Made by a program: the position numbers and the translations under genes | Assembly: GCA_025451715.1 (NCBI GenBank) | Contig: JANWJY010000158.1 | Coordinates: 1-7,861, forward strand | Direction of reading: 5' to 3' | DNA from: Fimbriimonadaceae bacterium | GTDB lineage: Bacteria > Armatimonadota > Fimbriimonadia > Fimbriimonadales > Fimbriimonadaceae | DNA: 7,861 nucleotides | Shown here: positions 1 to 4,795 of the stretch, in pieces | Layout: each line of letters begins with the position of its first letter | Position numbering within the stretch: the stretch's first letter is position 1 | The notes under the pieces: generated by a model | The model's database searches: none | Told to the model about the DNA's origin: nothing | What the model saw: the letters and a program-made list of their open reading frames with translations, nothing else

Positions 1-173
1 GTGACGGCGAGCGCGAACCCGGTCGCAACCGCCGCGTCCACCGCGTTGCCCCCCTTCAGCATGATCTCCGCCCCCACCCGGCTGGCGATCGCCTGGTCGC
101 TGACCACCATCCCCCCGGTCGTCGTGACCTGCCCGACCTGGGTCGTAAGCAGGAGCGTGAGGGCGAGTGTCAT
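1..173 (-). CDS. ggt: Gamma-glutamyltransferase, N-terminal fragment (runs off the left edge)
   Basis: Reading the minus strand from the ATG at 173 gives 57 residues: a short hydrophobic start (MTLALTLLLTTQVGQ), then GMVVSDQAIASRVGAEIM and LKGGNAVDAAVATGFALAV. The order Gly-Met-Val...Ser, Ala-X-X-Gly-X-X-Ile-Leu/Met, then KGGNAVDAAVA is the conserved N-terminal signature of gamma-glutamyltransferases (Ntn-hydrolase family), which move the gamma-glutamyl group of glutathione to water or an acceptor and are usually exported and self-cleaved. The hydrophobic start could be a short signal peptide. An in-frame TAA lies 12 bases upstream of the ATG, so this is the first possible start; I see no good Shine-Dalgarno site. 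The catalytic Thr and the rest of the protein lie outside the window. It points the same way as the restriction module upstream of it, after a gap of about 100 bases, but its GC is that of the housekeeping genes. Confidence 0.85.
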   Translation of the reverse strand, partial: MTLALTLLLTTQVGQVTTTGGMVVSDQAIASRVGAEIMLKGGNAVDAAVATGFALAV

Positions 174-272
174 GGGACTAGTTTAGACAATCCGCCTCCG
201 TGCCAATCATCCCGAGCGGATCAAAGGAACATCTCGGGCCCGGATCTGCCCTAAGTCTAGGGTTCTCTGGCT

Positions 273-1163
273 TTATGTGAGCGAAGCAATTACTGCTTCG
301 ATCTGCTTTTGATAGACGCCGGCATCGGGCAGATCTCGAGGGCTCGTAAACGCGATAGCAACTTGGTCGATCGTTGATGTGAAGTGTCCAGCTTGCCTTA
401 GTCGACCACCGTTCTTCACATCGATGTCGTACCACATGAAAGTGATGCTGCCCGGTTGAAGATTGGTGTAGGACATTAGAGAATCTCCGAGCCGCTCTTG
501 TATTCGGTGATAGACGGCCGAGGGGCAAATGAAGAAGAGGCCCTTCGTGCAAAGGGTTTCGCGCCTCAGGACGTGGCCCTTGAAAATGAGTTGAGGAAGA
601 ATGCGTTTATTGACGTTCTCCCAGTTGAGGCCAGCCTTGGATTTGAGGTTCTGACGGAGGCCTGTACGATATTGCACCACTTCTGGTCGGTAGGTGCCAG
701 TCGTGTCGATCGTCTGAACTTCGACGGCGACGAAGTCCTGCAACTGTCTATCCGCATCGAGGCGACAAAGTACCCAATCGACAGAGAACTGCCCTTTGCC
801 TCGTCTACCGGGCAAACGTACTTCACGACCTGAACCTTGACCTAGGGCTACTATGAGGTTCTGCTTTGGCCCGACATCGGAGAGACTGCGGGGGTGTACA
901 AGCATTGCGTCTCTTCCGAAGGCGAGCCGCGCCACATCTGAGAGCGTCAAATAGCTCTCACTGTAGAGTCGTTTCGGGCAAATGGGAACGACGCCTGCAT
1001 TATTTGTCAAGACTGAACAAGCCCCAGATGGGCTACCGTCGTTAAAGCTCTTCGTGCAAGGAGCATCTATGTATGGGCAATGGGCCCGAGTGCGAAGACC
1101 CTCCACCGCCGCTGTCTGATCTGAAAGCGGATTGCCAAACCACTCGAACACCTCTAGCGGCAT
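273..1163 (-). CDS. NotI-like type II restriction endonuclease
   Basis: This 296-residue protein matches, by memory of the family, the NotI restriction endonuclease (NotI cuts GCGGCCGC). Near the N-terminus is FEWFGNPL, like the EFFG segment of NotI, followed by four cysteines at 29, 36, 49 and 62 in the contexts HCPY, APCTK, GACSV and ICPKRL; in NotI four cysteines in this region bind an iron atom. The nuclease core follows: FSVDWVL (Asp129) and VAVEVQTIDTTGTY (Glu148, Gln150), matching the Asp...Glu-X-Gln variant of the PD-(D/E)XK active site and NotI's EIQTMDFHGSY. It is shorter than NotI (about 380 residues), mostly after the core. The ATG overlaps the methyltransferase stop by 10 bases (ATGCCGCTAG), which suggests translational coupling. 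A 7-bp hairpin (282-300) sits in its last codons and might help end the transcript, although no T-run follows. GC is about 52-55% in sampled lines, below the surroundings. The target sequence cannot be read from the protein. Confidence 0.85.
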   Translation of the reverse strand: MPLEVFEWFGNPLSDQTAAVEGLRTRAHCPYIDAPCTKSFNDGSPSGACSVLTNNAGVVPICPKRLYSESYLTLSDVARLAFGRDAMLVHPRSLSDVGPKQNLIVALGQGSGREVRLPGRRGKGQFSVDWVLCRLDADRQLQDFVAVEVQTIDTTGTYRPEVVQYRTGLRQNLKSKAGLNWENVNKRILPQLIFKGHVLRRETLCTKGLFFICPSAVYHRIQERLGDSLMSYTNLQPGSITFMWYDIDVKNGGRLRQAGHFTSTIDQVAIAFTSPRDLPDAGVYQKQIEAVIASLT

Positions 1164-2353
1164 GCGGCCTCGAAAAGACGGCCGGGGGCGGCGCGGCCCT
1201 CAAGTTTCGTGACAACTGCCTGCCCAATCGCTCTGGCCATCAGCACTGGTACGGCATTTCCAATCTGCCGATACTGATCTACCCGTGATCCGCAGAACTG
1301 GTAGCTGTCAGGAAACGTTTGGAGCCTCGCTGCTTCGCGGACAGTCAACGTTCGATCCTGATCATAGTGAAACGCGGCTCCCCAGTGCGGGTCGATTTTC
1401 GTCATGATAGTCGAGGACAGCCCATCACGTGTCAACCGTCCGTATCGCCGCGTGTGGTCGGAGCGACGAGCACGCTGCATTCCCGCCGGCAGTAGTTCGT
1501 GAGGAATGTCGCGCCAACTTCCACCGGGCTTGATGTGCTTTAGCCTTTCAAGATTGACTTGAGCGAGCGCCGGCGCCACATGGTGAGTCAGAACCGTGCT
1601 ACCGTTACGAAGTTCTCTTGCAAGTTGTGAATGCACCTTGCGTGTGTATCGCTGTTCTTCTTTGCCTTCGCCGCTCCTTAGCTTCGGTAAGTCACCGAGA
1701 GCATCGAACACAGTGTTCTTTGGCTTTAACTCGTATTGTCTGAAGTTGTCTGCTCGATAAATGAGCTTTCGTCCGCCCGTAAAGTTAGCGCGACCTTGCA
1801 CATCAAACTCGGGGAGAGGATGACCAGGCGCACCGTCGCGTCCAGCCAGGAGGATCAAGCGATAGCGTTCTTGGGGAACCCCATAATGGGGCGCGTAGAG
1901 AACCCAGTAGGAGACGTCGTAGCCGAGGCGCAAGAAAGAGTTGCATATTTGCTGAAACACCTTGCCTTCTCCGAGCGAGAGCATTCCTGGCACGTTTTCG
2001 AAAACGAGAGTGCGTGGGCGAAACTCGTCGACGAAGCGGACATAGTCTTTGAAGAGGTGGTTGCGAGGGTCCTCCAAGAACCTCTCGGGAGCATTAATGC
2101 TAAAGCCTTGGCATGGACATCCGCCGACGAGGCAATCTAGATCTCCGGGCTTTAGTCCCAGACCTCGTCGGATGCTCGAGGCATCCAGGTCTTCAATGGG
2201 CGCAGCGACGGAGTGCGCGCTTCCGTGATTGCGCCTAAAGGTCTCGACCGCCATAGGGTCGTGGTCGTTGCCGAACAGGCACGAAAAACCAGCCTGCGAG
2301 AACCCCTCGGTCAGGCCGCCGGCTCCACAAAAGAGGTCAATTGACGTGAACAT
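1154..2353 (-). CDS. DNA (cytosine-5) methyltransferase of the NotI-like system
   Basis: A 399-residue m5C methyltransferase with the standard motif order, numbered from the ATG at 2353: motif I DLFCGAGGLTEGF (6-18, S-adenosylmethionine binding), motif IV GGCPCQGFS with catalytic Cys81, motif VI ENV (119-121), motif VIII QERYR (161-165), motif IX RTLTVREAARLQTFPD (334-349) and motif X QIGNAVPV (363-370). The variable stretch between VIII and IX (about 170-330) should hold the target-recognition domain. It would transfer a methyl group to C5 of a cytosine in the site cut by the partner nuclease and so protect the host. I chose the ATG at 2353 because family members begin just before motif I; a GTG at 2398 would add 15 residues (MRFDGVSSLVRNSRR). 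Upstream of 2353 an AGGA lies about 11 bases away, a weak site. It is the first gene of a two-gene unit with the nuclease, which favours protection before cutting. No controller-protein gene is visible. GC is about 50%. Confidence 0.95.
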   Translation of the reverse strand: MFTSIDLFCGAGGLTEGFSQAGFSCLFGNDHDPMAVETFRRNHGSAHSVAAPIEDLDASSIRRGLGLKPGDLDCLVGGCPCQGFSINAPERFLEDPRNHLFKDYVRFVDEFRPRTLVFENVPGMLSLGEGKVFQQICNSFLRLGYDVSYWVLYAPHYGVPQERYRLILLAGRDGAPGHPLPEFDVQGRANFTGGRKLIYRADNFRQYELKPKNTVFDALGDLPKLRSGEGKEEQRYTRKVHSQLARELRNGSTVLTHHVAPALAQVNLERLKHIKPGGSWRDIPHELLPAGMQRARRSDHTRRYGRLTRDGLSSTIMTKIDPHWGAAFHYDQDRTLTVREAARLQTFPDSYQFCGSRVDQYRQIGNAVPVLMARAIGQAVVTKLEGRAAPGRLFEAACR

Positions 2354-2399
2354 TCTTCTACTGTTCCTGACGAGAGAACTTACCCCATCGAAGCGCACG

Positions 2400-2414
2400 G
2401 CTGGATAGTCCAGC
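2400..2414. promoter_or_regulatory. Small dyad upstream of the methyltransferase (possible operator)
   Basis: GCTGGA, TAG, TCCAGC forms a perfect 6+6 dyad with a 3-base centre, 46 bases before the preferred methyltransferase ATG (2353) and two bases outside the alternative GTG (2398). Some m5C methyltransferases and separate controller proteins repress their own operon through such dyads, but nothing here shows binding. I could not identify convincing -35 and -10 boxes for the operon. Confidence 0.25.
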
Positions 2415-2700
2415 TAACTCAATACGGTGCGAAGTGGTCAGAAGGACCTGCAATCTTGAATGCATTTTAGGACGGCCCCCCGGTTTTGTGAGGGCTAACC
2501 CAAGGCAGCCGGGCCGAATAGCCCACATCAGACAACCAGGCAAGTTCAAAATAGGACCTTCGTCCCTCAAACAGTGACAAACTGACCACTCAGGCGTCAT
2601 AAATAGCTGTAAGGGTAAAAACCAGGGCCCGAAGAACAGTAGGGACGGCGCCCGGCTAAGAACCGGGTTCAAAAAAGGGAAGCGAAAGCCTGCCCGCATC

Positions 2701-2730
2701 CCCCTCTACACTCCAGTGAGTGGAGAGGGG
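2701..2730. repeat. Interrupted palindrome (hairpin)
   Basis: CCCCTCT and AGAGGGG enclose CACTC and GAGTG around a CAGT loop, giving 7 + 5 base pairs with one A/G mismatch. The sequence just to the right (GGCTAGGGGTGAGG, 2729-2742) resembles the tail of the 34-bp repeat at 3537-3570, so this may be a distant member of the same repeat group. There is no T-run on either side, so it is not a typical terminator. Confidence 0.6.
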
Positions 2731-2761
2731 CTAGGGGTGAGGATCCGGACCAACAACAAAG

Positions 2762-2779
2762 CCTCCCTCTCCCTGAGCC
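2762..2779 (-). repeat. Partial copy of the GGGAGAGGG palindromic repeat
   Basis: CCTCCCTCTCCCTGAGCC resembles the outer part of the repeat at 4749-4765 (CACCCTCTCCCTAGCCC) with one inserted base and two changes. The central CCCTCCCCC/GGGGGAGGG palindrome is missing. A matching GAGGGAG occurs at 2856-2862 and could pair with CTCCCTC at 2763-2769 across the hairpin at 2792-2819. Confidence 0.4.
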
Positions 2780-2791
2780 TAGATCGGTCGC

Positions 2792-2819
2792 GTCGAAACC
2801 TGGATACCCAGGATTCGAC
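2792..2819. repeat. Hairpin, 6 + 5 bp stem
   Basis: GTCGAA, A, CCTGG, loop ATAC, CCAGG, A, TTCGAC: two perfect stems of six and five pairs separated by a single A/A mismatch. It is well formed for a chance structure and could fold in either strand's transcript. No T-run follows on either strand. Its role is unknown. Confidence 0.6.
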
Positions 2820-2881
2820 CCGCGTCGAAAGTCGGTGAGGTCCCACGAACCGGGTGAGGGAGCTAACAGTAAAGTCCCTTC

Positions 2882-2910
2882 GACCCCTTGACCCTTGACC
2901 CTAGACCCGG
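2882..2910 (+). repeat. Heptamer tandem array 1 (GACCCNN x4)
   Basis: Four units in a row: GACCCCTT (one base long), GACCCTT, GACCCTA, GACCCGG. The first five bases are fixed and the last two vary. It lies in the spacer just before the gene at 2950. Confidence 0.7.
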
Positions 2911-2921
2911 CCCTACTCCCC

Positions 2922-2949
2922 CACTACGCACTCTGCACTCAGCACTAAA
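2922..2949 (+). repeat. Heptamer tandem array 2 (CACTNNN x4), touching a start codon
   Basis: Four exact 7-base units: CACTACG, CACTCTG, CACTCAG, CACTAAA, followed directly by the ATG at 2950. Written in another phase it is GCACTCN, with a variable last base, close to GCTCTCN read on the minus strand of array 3 (4493-4520). It occupies the place where a ribosome-binding site would be, and none is present. Confidence 0.75.
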
Positions 2950-3489
2950 ATGAGCAAAGACCAAGCAAACATCGACGAAGCCAAGCACTACCACGACCTC
3001 GACATCAAAGTCGCACGCGCGGCACTGACCGCCGAGTTCAAAGACCCCATGTACCGCCAGAGCGCGCGGCACGACCTCGTCGTCGCGCTAGCCAGAAAGA
3101 GAAAGGCGATCATCGCCGACCCACGCATCACCGCCAACATCAAGGCCGACATCGTCTACGACATCGACGCCGAGATCAACATGGTCCGAGACTTCCAACG
3201 TCTCGCCCTCGAACAACCCACAAAACTCGACGACGAGCCCGTCGGCTACAAGCGCCCACCAAAACACTCCCAGTTCCAAAAAGGCCACCCCGGCGGACCA
3301 GGAAGACCCAAAGGGACCTTCAGCCTCAAGGCCCTCGTGCTCAAAGAGCTCAACAAGAACGGCGGAAGAAAAGCCCGCGCGATCTCAAGAGGGCTCGTCA
3401 ACCGCGCGCTGCGCGGTGACCTCCAAGCCGCCGTCACCCTCTTCAAACTCTTCAAAAACGTCCCCTGGCTCCACACCCAAAAAGACTGA
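2950..3489 (+). CDS. DUF5681-like small basic protein, function unknown
   Basis: A 179-residue protein. Residues 1-90 are charged and predicted mostly helical, with no motif I recognise. Residues 99-122 read VGYKRPPKHSQFQKGHPGG then PGRPKG, the signature of the DUF5681 family (typically GYGxPPxxxxFxxGxSGNPxGRPKG). The rest (123-179) is basic and helical, including FSLKALVLKELNKN and AAVTLFKLFKNVPW. The family has no proven function; members are often found near phage terminase genes, and the GRPKG piece resembles a minor-groove-binding hook, so DNA binding is a reasonable guess only. No terminase, integrase or phage gene is nearby. There is no Shine-Dalgarno site: array 2 runs straight into the ATG. 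The coding strand is unusually poor in G and rich in C (for example 11 G to 24 C at 3121-3180), unlike the kinase gene that follows. Confidence 0.75.
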   Translation: MSKDQANIDEAKHYHDLDIKVARAALTAEFKDPMYRQSARHDLVVALARKRKAIIADPRITANIKADIVYDIDAEINMVRDFQRLALEQPTKLDDEPVGYKRPPKHSQFQKGHPGGPGRPKGTFSLKALVLKELNKNGGRKARAISRGLVNRALRGDLQAAVTLFKLFKNVPWLHTQKD

Positions 3490-3494
3490 CCGCA

Positions 3495-3530
3495 TTTTCA
3501 CCTTCAAATTCCCATTATAAAATGGGAATT
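3495..3530 (+). promoter_or_regulatory. Possible promoter inside a 10-bp hairpin
   Basis: TTTTCA (3495-3500) and TAAAAT (3518-3523) are 17 bases apart and match the -35 and -10 consensus at 4 and 5 of 6 positions. The -10 box lies in a perfect hairpin, AATTCCCATT (3507-3516), loop ATAA, AATGGGAATT (3521-3530), just after the stop at 3489. It could start transcription of the kinase-like gene at 3611, or the hairpin could end the upstream transcript although no T-run follows. Confidence 0.35.
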
Positions 3531-3536
3531 CCGATC

Positions 3537-3570
3537 CCCTCCCCCTTGGGGGAGGGCTCGGGAGAGGGTG
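3537..3570 (+). repeat. 34-bp palindromic repeat, copy 1
   Basis: CCCTCCCCC, TT, GGGGGAGGG forms a perfect 9-bp stem with a two-base loop, followed by a tail CTCGGGAGAGGGTG. The reverse complement of 4749-4782 differs at one base in 34 (CTAG in place of CTCG). The two copies face each other on either side of the kinase-like gene. Size, palindromic core and intergenic position suggest a dispersed REP-like element. Confidence 0.8.
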
Positions 3571-3610
3571 TGAACCATAGAGTCCTTTCCGCCCCTGGTA
3601 CCTTGAAGCA

Positions 3611-4522
3611 GTGCCAGAACCCAAACCCGAGATCGTGTTCCTGGCGAACAGCAACGCGCGGATGGGGGCGGCGGGGGCGGAGCACGCCAAAGTAGCCCTG
3701 GAGCAAGAAGGGTTCACCATCAAGGAGTTCCGGGTCACCAGTTCGGAACAGGAACTGCTGGGGCACCTCGACCAGCACCTCCATAACAATGAGAGCATCA
3801 TCGCGATCGGCGGCGGCGACGGCACGCTAAGAAGCGCGGCAGAAAAGATCGCAGGCACCGAGGCGACAATGATGGTGGTCCCGCTCGGCACAGGCAACGC
3901 GTGGGCGCACGAGCTCGGCATCCCGCCCGGCGCGGGCAACACCGCAAGGGCGCTCGCACACGCGACCACAAAACAGATCGACCTCGGCATCGCCAACGGG
4001 CGCGGGTTCGTGAACGTCGCGACGATGGGGCTCACCGCCCTGATCAACCAGAACCTCGAGAAGAGGGGAAAGGGGATCTTCGGAAGACTGGCGTACATCC
4101 CCGCAGTCATAAGGTCGATCAGCCAGCTCCGCCCGTTCACGCTGCACGTCAAGACGCCGAACGAGGAGCACCGCGGCAAGGCGCTGATGTTCGTCGCGGC
4201 GGCGGGGCGCACGCACGCGGGCCCGTTCCAAGTGACCCGCGCGGCGGCGAACGACGACGGGATGCTCTCGCTCTACGCGCTCGACTTCACGGGCAGGGGC
4301 GGCCTGTTCCGGTTCGGCCTGGCGCTGCTGATGGGGCGGCACATGGACCTGAACGAGGTGTGGACGTGCGAGTGCGTCTCGGCGGAGGTGTGGACGCGCC
4401 CGGCGAAGCGGATCATCGTCGACGGTGAGAAGGCGGGGCGGACTCCGCTTGTGCTGGGCATCCGGGCTGGTTCGCTGCGGGTGCTGGTTCCTGAGAGCGG
4501 AGAGCAGAGAGCTGAGAGCTGA
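3611..4522 (+). CDS. Diacylglycerol/lipid kinase family protein (YegS/DgkB/LCB5-like)
   Basis: A 303-residue protein of the DAGK catalytic family, which transfers phosphate from ATP to diacylglycerol or related lipids. The nucleotide-binding hallmark IGGGDGT is at 66-72 and VPLGTGNAWAHELG at 90-103. The second domain has the expected FVNVATMG, GPFQVTRAAANDDGMLSL (205-220, with the DDG motif) and IIVDGEKAG (268-276) near the end. Length is normal for the family (about 290-310). The start is a GTG: an in-frame TAG at 3578-3580 and the lack of any other start codon before Met18 leave it as the only conventional choice. No clear Shine-Dalgarno site. The last residues (ESGEQRAES) are encoded by heptamer array 3 and look like repeat invading the gene end. 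No partner gene reveals the lipid; a role in membrane phospholipid recycling is inferred from the family only. Confidence 0.9.
   Translation: MPEPKPEIVFLANSNARMGAAGAEHAKVALEQEGFTIKEFRVTSSEQELLGHLDQHLHNNESIIAIGGGDGTLRSAAEKIAGTEATMMVVPLGTGNAWAHELGIPPGAGNTARALAHATTKQIDLGIANGRGFVNVATMGLTALINQNLEKRGKGIFGRLAYIPAVIRSISQLRPFTLHVKTPNEEHRGKALMFVAAAGRTHAGPFQVTRAAANDDGMLSLYALDFTGRGGLFRFGLALLMGRHMDLNEVWTCECVSAEVWTRPAKRIIVDGEKAGRTPLVLGIRAGSLRVLVPESGEQRAES
4493..4520 (-). repeat. Heptamer tandem array 3 (GAGAGCN x4), inside the end of a gene
   Basis: Four exact units on the plus strand: GAGAGCG, GAGAGCA, GAGAGCT, GAGAGCT. On the minus strand the unit is GCTCTCN-like, close to GCACTCN of array 2, again with a variable seventh base. 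The last T of the array is the first base of the kinase gene's TGA stop. Confidence 0.75.
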
Positions 4523-4529
4523 GTGGTAT

Positions 4530-4597
4530 CCCTCAACCGCCTCAGCGGTTGAGGGTTCTGCCGCCAAGTACCCTCAACCCGTGGAGCGAGTTGAGGG
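4530..4597. repeat. Two tandem CCCTCAAC hairpins
   Basis: Hairpin one: CCCTCAACCGC (4530-4540), loop CTCA, GCGGTTGAGGG (4545-4555), a perfect 11-bp stem. Hairpin two: CCCTCAAC (4571-4578) pairs with GTTGAGGG (4590-4597) with CG/CG inside. Both begin with TA(T)CCCTCAACC and end GTTGAGGG, so they are diverged copies of one palindrome. Hairpin one starts 8 bases after the kinase stop and is followed by TTCTG, so it could act as a weak terminator for that gene. Confidence 0.7.
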
Positions 4598-4635
4598 ATA
4601 GGAGCAGAGGGTCCCCAGAGAAACGGGAATTATTG

Positions 4636-4641
4636 TATAAT
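4636..4641 (+). promoter_or_regulatory. Consensus -10 box (TATAAT) upstream of a terminator and purA
   Basis: A perfect TATAAT occurs in a short AT-rich patch within high-GC sequence. The 17-base position for a -35 box (around 4613-4618, CCCCAG) does not match the consensus, and the extended TGN element is one base short. The box lies inside a small dyad, AATTAT-TGT-ATAATT (4628-4642). If used, transcription would begin near 4648 and meet the terminator at 4671-4713 before reaching purA. Confidence 0.35.
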
Positions 4642-4670
4642 TGAGGAAGTCGAGATAAGGCTCAACGATT

Positions 4671-4713
4671 TAGGTCGGCGGATCCTCGCGTGAGTCCGCC
4701 GACCTAGGTTTTT
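4671..4713 (+). terminator. Strong rho-independent terminator
   Basis: TAGGTCGGCGGA (4671-4682) pairs perfectly with TCCGCCGACCTA (4695-4706) over 12 bp; the loop contains a further CTC/GAG pairing around GCGT. GG and five T follow (4709-4713). This is the clearest terminator in the window. It may end the kinase-gene transcript, or form an attenuator or the end of a short RNA in front of purA. Confidence 0.85.
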
Positions 4714-4748
4714 AAGGTCGACGGGCGGGTTGATTGGGACTGGGAATA

Positions 4749-4782
4749 CACCCTCTCCCTAGCCCTCCCCCAAGGGGGAGGG
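4749..4782 (-). repeat. 34-bp palindromic repeat, copy 2 (inverted)
   Basis: CACCCTCTCCCTAG followed by CCCTCCCCC, AA, GGGGGAGGG. It is the reverse complement of copy 1 at 3537-3570 with one difference. It ends one base before an in-frame ATG at 4784 and 13 bases before the preferred purA start, so it lies in the purA leader; the G-rich half could hide or imitate the ribosome-binding site. Confidence 0.8.
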
Positions 4783-4795
4783 AATGGAGGAAGAA

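Larger units (their letters stand above)
2415..2949. other. Gene-poor, hairpin-rich spacer
   Basis: No reading frame in this 535-base stretch looks like a protein; the longest candidate is a low-quality minus-strand frame of 113 codons full of Pro, Leu and Arg that matches nothing I know. It contains a 9-base inverted repeat (AGTGGTCAG at 2433-2441 and CTGACCACT at 2582-2590), a hairpin at 2651-2667 (CCCGG, seven-base loop, CCGGG), stronger hairpins at 2701-2730 and 2792-2819, and two heptamer arrays. It must include the promoter side of the leftward restriction operon and of the rightward gene at 2950, since these are transcribed away from each other. No tRNA, riboswitch or CRISPR could be supported. 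Confidence 0.6.

Noticed and set aside
2433..2590. Small mobile element bounded by the 9-base inverted repeat
   Set aside because: No target duplication or coding content between the arms; a single 9-base match in a short stretch may be chance.
2358..2699. 113-codon minus-strand frame upstream of the methyltransferase
   Set aside because: Composition is Pro/Leu/Arg rich without any recognisable motif, it overlaps the methyltransferase start region, and it has no plausible ribosome-binding site; treated as chance.
2640..2745. Cobalamin-riboswitch-like words (AGGGAA, GCGAAAGC, CTGCCCGCA)
   Set aside because: The order partly resembles the B12 aptamer core, but the GGTG/ATCC stem and a B12 box near the 3' side are missing; the nearest box-like string (around 2437-2453) is on the wrong side and has an extra base. 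The downstream gene has no link to B12.
2808..2822. tRNA T-arm look-alike (GGATTCGACC)
   Set aside because: The bases on either side do not pair as a T-stem and no acceptor, D or anticodon arm is found; the sequence is explained by the hairpin at 2792-2819.
2701..2910. CRISPR array
   Set aside because: The repeats are short palindromes and 7-base tandems without spacers of even length, and no cas gene is present.
3385..4212. 275-codon minus-strand frame opposite the kinase-like gene
   Set aside because: It mirrors a strongly supported plus-strand gene and reads as Ser/Pro/Ala-rich sequence across the repeat at 3537-3570.
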